In this document: positions 9,495-18,198 of the stretch, in pieces
How the letters are laid out: each line of letters starts with the position of its first letter
Position numbering within the stretch: position 1 is the first letter of the stretch
Assembly (NCBI RefSeq): GCF_007971525.1
Contig: NZ_CP042437.1
Coordinates: forward strand, 2,294,001-2,358,000
Length of the DNA: 64,000 nt
Source: Mucilaginibacter ginsenosidivorax
GTDB taxonomy: Bacteria; Bacteroidota; Bacteroidia; Sphingobacteriales; Sphingobacteriaceae
Reading direction: 5' to 3'
Position numbers and translations under genes: made by a program
The notes under the pieces: generated by a model
The model's input: the letters and a program-made list of their open reading frames with translations, nothing else
Databases searched by the model: none
Told to the model about the DNA's origin: nothing

Positions 9495-9522
9495 TTCCGA
9501 AATCAAAATTCCGAAATCCGAA
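9495..9522. repeat. Degenerate heptamer array, nuoK-nuoL spacer, second
   Basis: Four 7-bp units lie in register in the order A-B-A-A', with A = ttccgaa, B = atcaaaa and A' = atccgaa. It ends 8 bases before the nuoK stop codon on this strand, i.e. just downstream of nuoK. Confidence 0.75.
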
Positions 9523-9529
9523 ATGGCAA

Positions 9530-9859
9530 CTACCACTTCAGCCTGTTCAGCACGTTAATATCTATCGAATTTGTGTTCCTATAGATCATTACGATAATAG
9601 CCAAACCTACTGCAACTTCGGCGGCGGCCAGCGCCATAATAAAGAACACGAAAACCTGGCCGGTAGCATCGCCCCTGTATACAGAAAATGCGGTTAGCAA
9701 CAGGTTTACCGAGTTCAGCATCAACTCAACCGACATAAATATCACAATGGCATTGCGGCGGATTAATACGCCCATTACGCCAATCGAAAAAATAATGGCA
9801 CTTAACAATATGTAATGATTAAGCGGCACCGCGTGTATGGTATTTGTTAAACTTTCCAT
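9530..9859 (-). CDS. nuoK: NADH-quinone oxidoreductase subunit K
   Basis: NuoK is a small three-helix membrane subunit in the proton path of complex I. The 109-residue protein has the two conserved membrane glutamates at E45 ([10 protein letters not shown]) and E81 ([10 protein letters not shown]), equivalent to E36 and E72 of the E. coli protein. The start ATG overlaps the nuoJ stop by one base (TAATG), which indicates translational coupling. Confidence 0.95.
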   Translation of the reverse strand: MESLTNTIHAVPLNHYILLSAIIFSIGVMGVLIRRNAIVIFMSVELMLNSVNLLLTAFSVYRGDATGQVFVFFIMALAAAEVAVGLAIIVMIYRNTNSIDINVLNRLKW

Positions 9860-10356
9860 TATGTAGTTTTAGGGTCTTTTGTGGCCAGCAAAACAGCGCC
9901 TACCATTGCCGATAACAGCAATACAGACGACACTTCAAATGGCAATAAAAATTCGTTAAACAATACTTTACCCAGGTTTTTCACCAACCCAAGGTCGGGG
10001 TTTTGCAATACCACCGGGTTTGATGTGGCAACCAGTTTTAATGACGATGCAATTGCAACAGCAAGGATGCCGCCGCCAAATACACCGGCTATCTTGATCA
10101 TAAAAGGCTTAACCGGCTCGCTTTCCTTATTCAGGTTAATGAGCATCAGGGTATACAGGAACAATACCAGGATAGCCCCCATGTATACTATAAAATTCAC
10201 GATTGCCAAAAACTGGGCGTTCAGTAAAATATAGTGAATGGTGAACGTAAAAAAGGTAAGTATAAGATAAAGGATACTATGTACCGGATTTTTGGCCGAG
10301 ATTACCAATATCGAAAAGAATATGGACAAAAACGCGATGAAGTAAAATGTACTCAT
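9859..10356 (-). CDS. nuoJ: NADH-quinone oxidoreductase subunit J
   Basis: NuoJ is the complex I membrane subunit whose TM3 pi-bulge helix links quinone chemistry to proton pumping. The 165-residue protein has five hydrophobic segments; TM3 is [15 protein letters not shown] start it at the ATG at 10356 (M-S-T-F-Y-F-I-A-F). A longer reading frame from a TTG at 10401 adds 15 residues without family character. The stop overlaps the nuoK start. Confidence 0.93.
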   Translation of the reverse strand: MSTFYFIAFLSIFFSILVISAKNPVHSILYLILTFFTFTIHYILLNAQFLAIVNFIVYMGAILVLFLYTLMLINLNKESEPVKPFMIKIAGVFGGGILAVAIASSLKLVATSNPVVLQNPDLGLVKNLGKVLFNEFLLPFEVSSVLLLSAMVGAVLLATKDPKTT

Positions 10357-10416
10357 GTTTATATTTACAAAATACCCTTGCCCTGCTTTAAGGTTGGGCA
10401 AAGGTATAAAACTTCT

Positions 10417-10914
10417 TTATTGATTTAAGGGTGCCTCTACTAATTTGTCTTTACCGTAAATAAAATCCTTCCTTAAATAGTCGGCAGGTACAATATCTCC
10501 GTCAAGGTAAATGGCTTCTTTAGGGCAGGCCTCTTCGCATAAGCCGCAAAAAATACAGCGCAGCATGTTTATTTCGTAAACAGCAGCGTATTTTTCTTCG
10601 CGGTACAGGTGCTCTTCGCCTTTCTGGCGCTCGGCTGCTGTCATGGTAATAGCTTCAGCAGGGCATGATAAAGCGCACAAACCACAGGCAGTACAACGTT
10701 CTTTACCATCCTCGTCGCGCTTAAGCGAATGCATACCACGGAAGTTTTCAGAAAACTCGCGCTTCTCTTCAGGGTAACTGATAGTTACAGGTTTTTTGAA
10801 AAAGTGCTTCATTGTAGTGGCCAAACCGCCAACAATGGCTGGCAGGTAAGCACGCTCCAGAAAATTGAGCGGCTTTACTTCCAATACTTTTTTCTTATTG
10901 CTTAATGATTCCAT
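10417..10914 (-). CDS. nuoI: NADH-quinone oxidoreductase subunit I, 8Fe ferredoxin type
   Basis: NuoI passes electrons from NuoG to NuoB through two [4Fe-4S] clusters (N6a and N6b). The 165-residue protein has two complete motifs: Cys74, 77, 80 and 84 (C-T-A-C-G-L-C-A-L-S-C-P) and Cys120, 123, 126 and 130 (C-I-F-C-G-L-C-E-E-A-C-P). It has an N-terminal hydrophobic anchor near residues 18-40. It follows nuoH after 4 bases. Confidence 0.96.
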   Translation of the reverse strand: MESLSNKKKVLEVKPLNFLERAYLPAIVGGLATTMKHFFKKPVTISYPEEKREFSENFRGMHSLKRDEDGKERCTACGLCALSCPAEAITMTAAERQKGEEHLYREEKYAAVYEINMLRCIFCGLCEEACPKEAIYLDGDIVPADYLRKDFIYGKDKLVEAPLNQ

Positions 10915-10918
10915 TTAA

Positions 10919-11959
10919 TTAAAATCCAAAGTGTTTAAGTGCTGTACTCACCACACCGGTAAGCACTATGTTGGCAATAGCCAATGGTATCAATATCTTC
11001 CAGCCCAGGTCCATCAACTGGTCATAACGGAAACGTGGAATAGTCCAGCGTACCCACATAAAGAAGAAGATGAACAGGAATATTTTCGCGAACAACACTA
11101 CGGTGCCAATCAGCGGGCCAATTGCAGGGCCTACATGTGCTGTAACCCAATCCATACCCGGGTAGTTATAGCCCCCCCAATAAAGGGTAGCCATTACTGC
11201 CGATGAAATGAACATGTTGATATACTCTGCAAACAAATAGAAACCTAATTTCATTGATGAGTACTCTGTATGGTAGCCACCTACAAGCTCGGTTTCGCAC
11301 TCGGGTAAGTCAAACGGTGTGCGGTTAGTTTCGGCAAATGCGCATACGATGAATATCAAAAAGCCCAGCGGTTGGCGCAGTATATTCCAGTTCCAGCCGT
11401 GCTGCTGCTCGGCAATCTCTTTCAAACTTAAAGTGCCGGTAAGCATTAATAAGGCAATGATGGATAAACCCATCGAAATTTCGTAGCTGATGTTTTGAGA
11501 TGCCGCACGGATAGCGCCTAACAATGAGTATTTATTGTTTGATGCCCAGCCGCCAATCATTACACCATAAACGCCTAAGGATACCACGCCGAAGATATAT
11601 AATACACCAACATTGATATCGGTAACCTGCAAATCAATAATGTGACCGCCGATAACCATTTTTTGACCCCATGGAATAACTGCCGAACCTATACAAGCTG
11701 TTAAAATAGCTAAACAAGGGCCTACTATAAACAGAAAAGAAGTAGCATTTGTAGGGATAATCTCTTCTTTTAAAAACATCTTGCCACCATCTGCAAGCGG
11801 CTGTAAAATACCCCAGGGACCGGCACGGTTAGGGCCTATCCTATCCTGGAAAAACGCCGCAATTTTACGCTCGGCATAAGTTGAGTACATGGCCACAACC
11901 AAACTGATCAGGAAAATAACAACGATCAGTACAATCCTAAATATTAAATCGGTTCCCAT
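10919..11959 (-). CDS. nuoH: NADH-quinone oxidoreductase subunit H
   Basis: NuoH forms the membrane side of the quinone chamber of complex I. The 346-residue protein has about eight hydrophobic segments and the hallmark loops: Y-A-E-R-K-I-A-A-F-F-Q-D-R-I-G-P-N-R near residues 28-45, and F-A-E-T-N-R-T-P-F-D-L-P-E-C-E-T-E-L-V near 208-226. Its ATG overlaps the nuoG stop by one base (TAATG). Confidence 0.96.
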   Translation of the reverse strand: MGTDLIFRIVLIVVIFLISLVVAMYSTYAERKIAAFFQDRIGPNRAGPWGILQPLADGGKMFLKEEIIPTNATSFLFIVGPCLAILTACIGSAVIPWGQKMVIGGHIIDLQVTDINVGVLYIFGVVSLGVYGVMIGGWASNNKYSLLGAIRAASQNISYEISMGLSIIALLMLTGTLSLKEIAEQQHGWNWNILRQPLGFLIFIVCAFAETNRTPFDLPECETELVGGYHTEYSSMKLGFYLFAEYINMFISSAVMATLYWGGYNYPGMDWVTAHVGPAIGPLIGTVVLFAKIFLFIFFFMWVRWTIPRFRYDQLMDLGWKILIPLAIANIVLTGVVSTALKHFGF

Positions 11960-12954
11960 TATAAGCGTGTATCCCTTTCAAATTGTTCTTTATTGGCCTC
12001 CAGTAATACCGGGTTTGTTTTAACAACCGGCAGCGGCGTAAACTCGTAATGATTTGAGCTGATAACCGATTTGTGCGATATTTTACGCGGGCCTTCAATT
12101 ACCCAATCAGCTGTTTTCTTTTTATCAAAGCGGCAGGTATTGCAAATAAATTCTTCTACCTCGCCATAAACATCTTTACGGCCGGTTACCCTGATCACAT
12201 CTTCACCCTTATACCATAAAGTTACTTTACCACAGCATTTATCGCAATCGCGATGCGCATCTACCGGCTTGGTAAACCAAACACGGTTTTTAAAGCGGAA
12301 AGTTTTATCAGTTAACGCGCCTACCGGGCAAACATCAATTACGTTACCTGAAAAATCGTTATCAACAGATTTACTGATATAAGTAGATATCTCAGAATGA
12401 TCGCCCCTGTTCAGGATACCGTGTAAACGGGTATTGGTGATCTGGTCGGCGGTGAAAACACAACGGTAGCAAAGGATGCAACGCGTCATGTGCAACTGAA
12501 TTTTATCGCCAATATCAATTTTTTCAAAAGTACGGCGATCAAATTCGTAGCGGGTTTTAGCTGCTCCGTGCTCAAAGCCCAAATCCTGCAGGTGGCATTC
12601 GCCGGCCTGGTCGCATACCGGGCAATCCAGCGGGTGATTGATCAACAGCATTTCAACCACACCTTTACGGGCCTCGATAACTTCGGGCGATGTAATGTTT
12701 TGCACTTCCATGCCATCCATAACACCTGTACGGCATGATGCTACCAGTTTTGGCATAGGGCGCGGGTCTTTTTCAGATCCTTTGGTCACCTTAACCAAAC
12801 AGGTACGGCATTTACCACCACTGCCTTCCAGCTTGGAGTAATAGCACATAGCAGGCGGAACGATGTCGCCACCTATCTGCCTCGCGGCATTAAGTATGCT
12901 TGTTCCTGGTTCTACTTCAACGGGTATTCCGTCAATCGTTACTTTCATCGACAT
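11959..12954 (-). CDS. nuoG: NADH-quinone oxidoreductase subunit G, short form
   Basis: NuoG carries the electron wire through the peripheral arm. The 331-residue protein has the [2Fe-2S] ligands Cys37, 49, 52 and 74, the His-Cys3 cluster H107, C111, C114 and C120, and a further [4Fe-4S] motif starting C159, C162 and C165 and closed by the Cys of V-I-D-V-C-P-V-G-A-L-T. A C-terminal C-D-K-C-C and C-N-T-C pair is the beginning of the next Fe-S domain. The large molybdopterin-oxidoreductase-like domain of enterobacterial NuoG (about 900 residues in all) is missing. Both ends and the neighbours are intact, so this is the short form found in Bacteroidota rather than a truncation. Confidence 0.93.
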   Translation of the reverse strand: MSMKVTIDGIPVEVEPGTSILNAARQIGGDIVPPAMCYYSKLEGSGGKCRTCLVKVTKGSEKDPRPMPKLVASCRTGVMDGMEVQNITSPEVIEARKGVVEMLLINHPLDCPVCDQAGECHLQDLGFEHGAAKTRYEFDRRTFEKIDIGDKIQLHMTRCILCYRCVFTADQITNTRLHGILNRGDHSEISTYISKSVDNDFSGNVIDVCPVGALTDKTFRFKNRVWFTKPVDAHRDCDKCCGKVTLWYKGEDVIRVTGRKDVYGEVEEFICNTCRFDKKKTADWVIEGPRKISHKSVISSNHYEFTPLPVVKTNPVLLEANKEQFERDTRL

Positions 12955-12980
12955 TTATATATATAACGTCCTTGTATAAA

Positions 12981-13008
12981 CTCTAAATCCTAATCTCTAA
13001 ACTCTAAA
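12981..13008. repeat. Degenerate heptamer array, nuoF-nuoG spacer
   Basis: Four units lie in exact register in the order A-B-A-A, with A = ctctaaa and B = tcctaat. It lies in the 187-base nuoF-nuoG gap beside the palindromic repeat at 13052. Confidence 0.78.
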
Positions 13009-13051
13009 GTTCAGAAGCCTATCGTTGTATATAACGATCTTTATTTCTTTC

Positions 13052-13133
13052 CGTCATTGCGAGGAACGAAGCAATCGCGAACTTTACAGGGTGGACCTGC
13101 TACTTGGGGATTGCTTCGTTCCTCGCAATGACG
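13052..13133. repeat. Palindromic intergenic element with perfect 25-bp arms
   Basis: The left arm (13052-13076, starting cgtcattgcgaggaacgaag) and right arm (13109-13133) are perfect inverted repeats separated by 32 bases. The element can form a long hairpin inside the nuo transcript between nuoF and nuoG. A single arm with one mismatch occurs at 9440. I recall similar cgtcattgcgagg sequences scattered in many bacterial genomes, so this looks like a REP or MITE-like dispersed repeat. No coding capacity is present. Confidence 0.85.
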
Positions 13134-13141
13134 CGTGGGTT

Positions 13142-14500
13142 TTATGCTGTCGCTGCAACCGTTAACGGATCCGCATAATGCGCTAATCCAAAATTACGGG
13201 TTGTAGCTTCTGCTCCGTTAGTTACATGCCATTCAAACTCATCCCTGAAATGGCGGATAGCACTGGCTACGGGCCAGGCTGCAGCGTCACCAAGCGGACA
13301 AATCGTGTTACCTTCAATTTTTTTAGATACATCAACCAACAGGTCCATGTCGCTCATTTTACCGTGACCGTGCTCTAAGCGGTGTAATACTTTTTCCATC
13401 CATCCGGTACCTTCGCGGCATGGCGAACATTGTCCGCAGCTTTCGTGGTGATAAAAACGGGTGAAGTTCCAGGTATTACGTACTATACATTGATCTTCGT
13501 CATAAGCTATAAAACCTCCTGAACCCATCATGGTACCGCTAACAAATCCGCCATCGGCCAATGATTCATAACTCATCAGGCGCGGTTCGTTGTTAATGGT
13601 TTTCATGAACAGGTTAGCCGGTAAAATCGGCACAGATGAACCGCCTGCTACAACCGCTTTTAAGCGTTTGCCGTTGGCAATACCACCACAATATTCGTCG
13701 GAGTATAAAAATTCTTCAACAGGCAGCCCAAGGTCAATTTCATATACACCAGGCTTTTTAACGTTACCACCAGCCGAAATCAGCTTGGTGCCTGTGCTGC
13801 GGCCAATGCCTATTTTAGCATATTCGTCGCCACCATCGTTAATGATAGGTACTACAGCAGCAATTGACTCCACATTGTTCACCACGGTTGGGCAGCCATA
13901 TAAACCAGCAATAGCCGGGAATGGTGGTTTAATACGCGGGTTACCACGCTTGCCTTCCAATGATTCTAACAGGGCGGTTTCTTCCCCGCAGATGTATGCA
14001 CCGCCACCCGGTTGTACGTACAGCTCCAGGTCGTAGCCCGATCCTAATATATTTTTTCCTAAAAATCCTTTTGCTTTTGCTTCCGCGATAGCCCTCTCCA
14101 GGATCCGGATCTGCGGCATCATTTCGCCACGAACGTAGATGTATGATGTTTTGGCACCCAGCGCAAAGCTGGCAACAATCATCCCCTCAATTAGTAAGTG
14201 AGGGATGTAGGTCATCAAGTAACGGTCTTTAAAAGTACCGGGCTCCGATTCATCAGCGTTGCAAACCAGGTAGCGTTCCACACCCTCGGGTTTAGCCAAA
14301 AAACTCCATTTCATGCCAGTTGGGAAACCCGCACCACCACGACCGCGTAAGCCTGATTTTTTCACCTCTTCCACAATCGCCTCGGGCGTCATGGTTTTTA
14401 AAGCTTTCTCTACAGATGCATAACCACCTTTTTGGCGGTAAACATCAAATGTATTGATGCCGGGTACGTTTATATGTTCTAAAAGTAATTTGCGTCCCAT
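13142..14500 (-). CDS. nuoF: NADH-quinone oxidoreductase subunit F
   Basis: NuoF binds NADH and FMN and is the electron entry point of complex I. The 452-residue protein has the glycine-rich nucleotide site [13 protein letters not shown] near residues 50-62, the NADH site region [12 protein letters not shown] near 167-180, and the N3 cluster ligands in [13 protein letters not shown] with the distal Cys in T-I-C-P-L-G-D-A. It follows nuoE after 4 bases. Confidence 0.96.
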   Translation of the reverse strand: MGRKLLLEHINVPGINTFDVYRQKGGYASVEKALKTMTPEAIVEEVKKSGLRGRGGAGFPTGMKWSFLAKPEGVERYLVCNADESEPGTFKDRYLMTYIPHLLIEGMIVASFALGAKTSYIYVRGEMMPQIRILERAIAEAKAKGFLGKNILGSGYDLELYVQPGGGAYICGEETALLESLEGKRGNPRIKPPFPAIAGLYGCPTVVNNVESIAAVVPIINDGGDEYAKIGIGRSTGTKLISAGGNVKKPGVYEIDLGLPVEEFLYSDEYCGGIANGKRLKAVVAGGSSVPILPANLFMKTINNEPRLMSYESLADGGFVSGTMMGSGGFIAYDEDQCIVRNTWNFTRFYHHESCGQCSPCREGTGWMEKVLHRLEHGHGKMSDMDLLVDVSKKIEGNTICPLGDAAAWPVASAIRHFRDEFEWHVTNGAEATTRNFGLAHYADPLTVAATA

Positions 14501-14504
14501 TGCT

Positions 14505-15029
14505 TTAATTTTTTGCTTTTGCCCTTAAATCACTAACCAGTTTATCAACCGATTCGTTAGTTAAATTCTCGTAAAAAGTATATTCGGGGCCTATTTGTAA
14601 AACAGGGCCGTAACCACATGCTGCAAGGCATTCTACGCCTCTCCAGCTAAATAAGCCATCGGCAGTAACTTCGCCTTCGGGTACACCAAGCGTTTGCTCA
14701 ATATGATCCATGATCTTATCGGCACCAACTACACCACATGGGCCTGTACGGCATACTTCCAATACATATTTACCGCTTGGCTTAAGCAGGTACATGGTAT
14801 AAAATGTAGCTACTTCGTAAACCTCAATCGGTAATATATCCAAATAGGCTGCAACCTTATCCATAGCCTGCGGGCTAACCCAGCCAAACTCGGCCTGTAC
14901 ATAGTGCAGGATAGGCAACAATGCCGATTTTTGTTTACCTGCAGGATAGCGGGTAACCACATCAGCAAATTTATTCAGCAGTTCCGGGCTAAACTCAACC
15001 GAAACCTGAGTATCTTCAACTCTAAGCAT
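14505..15029 (-). CDS. nuoE: NADH-quinone oxidoreductase subunit E
   Basis: NuoE holds the N1a [2Fe-2S] cluster next to NuoF. The 174-residue thioredoxin-fold protein has the four ligands in C-R-T-G-P-C-G and E-C-L-A-A-C-G-Y-G-P. The start region overlaps the end of nuoD by 8 bases, which suggests coupled translation. Confidence 0.95.
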   Translation of the reverse strand: MLRVEDTQVSVEFSPELLNKFADVVTRYPAGKQKSALLPILHYVQAEFGWVSPQAMDKVAAYLDILPIEVYEVATFYTMYLLKPSGKYVLEVCRTGPCGVVGADKIMDHIEQTLGVPEGEVTADGLFSWRGVECLAACGYGPVLQIGPEYTFYENLTNESVDKLVSDLRAKAKN

Positions 15030-16233
15030 CTAACTCTCCGGCTATAACGTTTAAACTACTCATATTAATAATCGCGTCTGATAATAACATACCGCGGCTC
15101 ATCGGCGCATACATCTGGTAATTGATAAAGCTTGGCCTGCGGAAATGCAAACGGTATGGGCTGCGTCCGCCATCATTCACCAAATAGAAACCTAATTCGC
15201 CATTGGCACCTTCAACCGAATGATAAACCTCGGTATTAGGGGTTGGTATCTCGCCCATCACAATTTTAAAGTGATAGATCAAAGCTTCCATATTATTATA
15301 AACTTCTTCTTTTGGAGGCAGGTAAAACTCAGGCACATCGGCATGGAAAACGTCCGATGGCTCTTTATCCAGTTTGGTTAAGGCCTGGTCAATAAGGCGC
15401 AAACTTTGCCACATCTCTTCGTTGCGTACCAAAAAGCGGCTATAAACGTCGCCATTGGTACCTACGGGTACTTCAAATTCAAAATCTTCGTATGACGAGT
15501 ACGGGTTCATAGCCCTTACATCGTAATCAACACCAGCGGCGCGCAGTAAAGGGCCTGTCCAACTATAAGCTAAAGCATCCTCGGCAGTAACAGCGGCCAC
15601 ATCTTTTGTTCTATCAACAAAAATGCGGTTACGGTTAAACAGCGATTCAAACTCTTTTAATGTTTTAGGGAAATCAATCAAAAACTTACGCAGTTTGGCA
15701 AAAGCAATGGAGTTAAAGTTACGTTCAAAACCACCAATACGGCCAATGTTTGTAGTCAGGCGGCTACCGCAAACTTCTTCATAAATTTCATAAATGGCCT
15801 CGCGGAATTCCATCATGTACAGGAAGCCGGTAAAAGCGCCGGTATCTACACCCAATACGCCGTTACATACAATATGATCGGCAATACGGGCCAGTTCCAT
15901 CACAATTACGCGCAGATAATCAACCCGTTTTGGTGTAGTAATTCCCAACAGCTTCTCTACCGTCATGTGCCAGCCCATATTGTTAATGGGAGACGAACAG
16001 TAGTTAAGCCTATCGGTTAACGGAGTTATCTGGTAAAAAGGGCGGTGTTCGGCAATTTTTTCAAATGCGCGGTGAATATACCCTATGGTTGATACGCCGC
16101 TCACAATTCTTTCGCCATCCAATTGCAGCACATTTTGAAACACGCCGTGAGTTGCAGGGTGTGTAGGGCCGAGGTTTAAGGTCGAGAGCTCGTTTTGCGG
16201 ATCGTTATCTGTATATACAGGATGGTTTTGCAT
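15022..16233 (-). CDS. nuoD: NADH-quinone oxidoreductase subunit D
   Basis: NuoD is the 49-kDa-type subunit, related to NiFe-hydrogenase large subunits, and forms most of the quinone site with NuoB. The 403-residue protein begins with the typical L-N-L-G-P-T-H-P-A-T-H-G-V segment (His and Tyr that contact quinone lie in this loop) and retains R-V-D-Y-L-R-V-I-V-M-E-L-A-R-I-A-D-H. It is separate from NuoC, unlike the fused NuoCD of enterobacteria. A 64-base gap separates it from nuoC. Confidence 0.96.
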   Translation of the reverse strand: MQNHPVYTDNDPQNELSTLNLGPTHPATHGVFQNVLQLDGERIVSGVSTIGYIHRAFEKIAEHRPFYQITPLTDRLNYCSSPINNMGWHMTVEKLLGITTPKRVDYLRVIVMELARIADHIVCNGVLGVDTGAFTGFLYMMEFREAIYEIYEEVCGSRLTTNIGRIGGFERNFNSIAFAKLRKFLIDFPKTLKEFESLFNRNRIFVDRTKDVAAVTAEDALAYSWTGPLLRAAGVDYDVRAMNPYSSYEDFEFEVPVGTNGDVYSRFLVRNEEMWQSLRLIDQALTKLDKEPSDVFHADVPEFYLPPKEEVYNNMEALIYHFKIVMGEIPTPNTEVYHSVEGANGELGFYLVNDGGRSPYRLHFRRPSFINYQMYAPMSRGMLLSDAIINMSSLNVIAGELDA

Positions 16234-16297
16234 CAGTATAATTTATATTTCTTTTTATATAGTAATGCCGCGTAAGGTTACCCTGTGCGGCACGTTT

Positions 16298-16801
16298 TTA
16301 TCTTCCAAAAAAGTAATCCTTCTTGTCAACACGGTTAGGGTCTTCCAGCGGGAATTCTTTCCGCATCGGAAAAGCGGTCATATCGTCAACATTCAAAATA
16401 CGGCGCAGGTCGGGATGCCCATCGAAGATCACTCCAAAAAAGTCGTAAGTTTCGCGTTCCATCCAGTTAGCGCCTTCCCATAATACGGTGGCCGTCGGGA
16501 TCTGTACATCGCCATCAACCAAAAATACTTTTATCCGGATACGGGTATTGGTGGTAAGGCTGTGCAAATGGTAAATAATACCAATCTGTTTTTCCTGCTC
16601 AGGGTAGTGAATACCGGTAATATCTGTTAAAAATATAAACTTAAGGGCCGGGTCTGTTTTCAGGAAAGTTAACAGGTCAATAATTTGCTCGCGGCTGGTT
16701 TCTACAGTCAGCAAACCATAAGGTTCGCCCACTAAGGTAACCTGCTCGCCAAATTTCTCGCCGATTCTTTTTAAAAGCTCTTCGTTAGGTATCTGGGCCA
16801 T
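16298..16801 (-). CDS. nuoC: NADH-quinone oxidoreductase subunit C
   Basis: NuoC is the 30-kDa-type structural subunit of the peripheral arm. The 167-residue protein contains the family signature E-R-E-T-Y-D-F-F-G-V-I-F-D-G-H-P-D-L followed by R-R-I-L near residues 119-140. It lacks the long C-terminal NuoD fusion. It starts 2 bases after the nuoB stop. Confidence 0.95.
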   Translation of the reverse strand: MAQIPNEELLKRIGEKFGEQVTLVGEPYGLLTVETSREQIIDLLTFLKTDPALKFIFLTDITGIHYPEQEKQIGIIYHLHSLTTNTRIRIKVFLVDGDVQIPTATVLWEGANWMERETYDFFGVIFDGHPDLRRILNVDDMTAFPMRKEFPLEDPNRVDKKDYFFGR

Positions 16802-16803
16802 TC

Positions 16804-17346
16804 TTATTGGATTCCGTATTTAGCTAATAATTCCTGGTATTTAGGCTCATTTCTTCTGCGCACTGTTTCAGTTTTTACCAGTTCCTGTATGTTCATAAAA
16901 CCATCAATGATGGCTTCAGGGCGCGGCGGGCAGCCTGGTACATAAACATCTACCGGGATAACTTCGTCAATCCCCTGCAACACCGAGTAAGTATCAAAAA
17001 TACCGCCACTTGATGCGCAGGCACCAACGGCCATAACCCAGCGGGGCTCGGCCATTTGCAGGTAAACCTGGCGCAGTACCGGGGCCATCTTCTTGGCGAT
17101 AGTACCCATAACCATCAGCAAATCTGCCTGGCGTGGCGAAAAGCTTAAACGCTCGGCACCAAAACGCGAAAGATCATAATGAGAAGCCATTGTGGCCATA
17201 AATTCAATACCGCAGCATGATGTGGCAAAAGGCAATGGCCATAGTGAGTTAGCGCGGGCCAAGCCAACCGCCTTATCAAGCGATGTAGCAAAAAAACCGG
17301 AACCTTCAACCCCCATAGGGGCATTAACTATTTGAATATCACTCAT
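16804..17346 (-). CDS. nuoB: NADH-quinone oxidoreductase subunit B
   Basis: NuoB carries cluster N2, the electron donor to quinone. The 180-residue protein has the adjacent cysteines C44-C45 (A-T-S-C-C-G-I-E-F-M), the third ligand in V-G-A-C-A-S-S-G-G and the fourth in V-P-G-C-P-P-R-P-E. All four cluster ligands are present. The 230-base gap to nuoA holds a large inverted repeat. Confidence 0.96.
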   Translation of the reverse strand: MSDIQIVNAPMGVEGSGFFATSLDKAVGLARANSLWPLPFATSCCGIEFMATMASHYDLSRFGAERLSFSPRQADLLMVMGTIAKKMAPVLRQVYLQMAEPRWVMAVGACASSGGIFDTYSVLQGIDEVIPVDVYVPGCPPRPEAIIDGFMNIQELVKTETVRRRNEPKYQELLAKYGIQ

Positions 17347-17477
17347 TGAATAATGTTAATAGAAAACATTACCTGCCCTAACAGGTAACGAGCGCAAAAT
17401 TACGTAAATAACGATGTAAAAGGTACACTATGCAGGGCCAAAGACTATATTTAGAACTATTCTAAATACAATCAACC

Positions 17478-17574
17478 AGCCCCCTCTAAATCTCCCCCGG
17501 TAGGGGAGACTTTAAACTTCATCTTAAAGCAGCACATCAAAGTCCTCCCTACCGGGGAGGATTTAGGAGGGGCT
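17478..17574. repeat. Imperfect inverted repeat, nuoA-nuoB spacer
   Basis: Two 36-bp arms (17478-17513 and 17539-17574) match at 30 of 36 positions as inverted repeats around a 25-base loop. Each arm contains a ccggtaggg-type core with flanking taaat. The element ends 2 bases before the nuoA stop codon. Similar ccggtagggg elements are, as I recall, common in Sphingobacteriaceae genomes. It has no coding capacity and looks like a dispersed palindromic element that landed between two operon genes. Confidence 0.85.
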
Positions 17575-17576
17575 TC

Positions 17577-17948
17577 TTAATCCCAGTCTAACGCGCCTTT
17601 TTTAATAACGTAGATAAAACCTAATAAAAGGGTAGCCATAAAAATGAACATCTCAATCATTCCCTGTTCGCCCATAGCTTTAAAATTAACAGCCCATGGG
17701 TACATAAAAATAACCTCAACATCAAACAACACAAAAAGGATGGCTACCAGGAAATACTTGATAGAAATAGGTGTACGGGCATTACCCACAACCTCGATAC
17801 CCGATTCAAAAGGTGTAAGCTTATCTTTTGTTTTACGTTTAGGGCCAATTTTGTGTGTTACAAACATGGTAGTAACAACAAACCCTAATGCAACCAGCAT
17901 TTGAAATATAATGGGCAGATAGCTACCCGGTAAACTGTGTGCTTCCAT
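17577..17948 (-). CDS. nuoA: NADH-quinone oxidoreductase subunit A
   Basis: NuoA is a three-helix membrane subunit whose loop lines the quinone cavity entrance. The 123-residue protein has hydrophobic segments near 8-28, 62-82 and 93-113 and the typical Y-E-S-G-I-like loop, here as P-F-E-S-G-I-E-V-V-G-N-A near residues 43-54 ahead of K-Y-F-L-V-A-I-L-F-V-L-F-D-V-E. It is the first gene of the operon. Confidence 0.95.
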   Translation of the reverse strand: MEAHSLPGSYLPIIFQMLVALGFVVTTMFVTHKIGPKRKTKDKLTPFESGIEVVGNARTPISIKYFLVAILFVLFDVEVIFMYPWAVNFKAMGEQGMIEMFIFMATLLLGFIYVIKKGALDWD

Positions 17949-17952
17949 GCTG

Positions 17953-17960
17953 CAAATATA
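17953..17960 (-). promoter_or_regulatory. Possible -7 element of the nuo promoter
   Basis: On the minus strand a TATATTTG octamer fits the Bacteroidota -7 consensus TAnnTTTG and ends 4 bases before the nuoA ATG. No good TTTG lies 19 bases upstream (only CTTT). If real, transcription would start at or almost at the start codon, giving a leaderless or near-leaderless nuo mRNA. Confidence 0.3.
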
Positions 17961-17992
17961 CTAATGGATTGATAATAAAAAAGCCTTATTAG

Positions 17993-18020
17993 ATTCAAGA
18001 GCCAAGAATCAAGAGTCAAG
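17993..18020. repeat. Heptamer array upstream of nuoA, left member of an inverted pair
   Basis: Four 7-bp units ending in aag lie in register: attcaag, agccaag, then aatcaag and agtcaag. The last unit is the reverse complement of the first unit of the array at 18191, so the two arrays face each other across about 170 bases that include a terminator. Confidence 0.75.
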
Positions 18021-18149
18021 ACATAAAAATATCTTCATGTTGCCGTCCTATCGGCCAAAACATGAGGTAATGATTCAACTTGCAAAGTTTACAGACACTC
18101 CAACCCGACGTTTTATATTAAGGCCAAATTCTCTTGTAAACCAAAGCAT

Positions 18150-18198
18150 AAAAAAAGAGTCAAGATCAGGAACAGTAATACCACTCCTATCTTGACTC
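18150..18198 (-). terminator. Rho-independent terminator of the exb/tonB/TPR operon
   Basis: On the minus strand gagtcaagatagga pairs with tcctgatcttgactc with one bulged base and a 13-base loop, and seven T follow directly. It lies 32 bases past the stop of the TPR gene and upstream of nuoA. One side of the stem is made from the heptamer array at 18191-18225. Confidence 0.8.

Noticed and set aside
10357..10401. Longer NuoJ start at TTG 10401
   Set aside because: The 15 extra residues lack family similarity and an ATG with the normal NuoJ N-terminus follows at 10356.
11959..12954. NuoG as a truncated pseudogene
   Set aside because: Start, stop, coupling to nuoH and all cluster ligands of the N-terminal part are intact, and a short NuoG is what I expect in this phylum.
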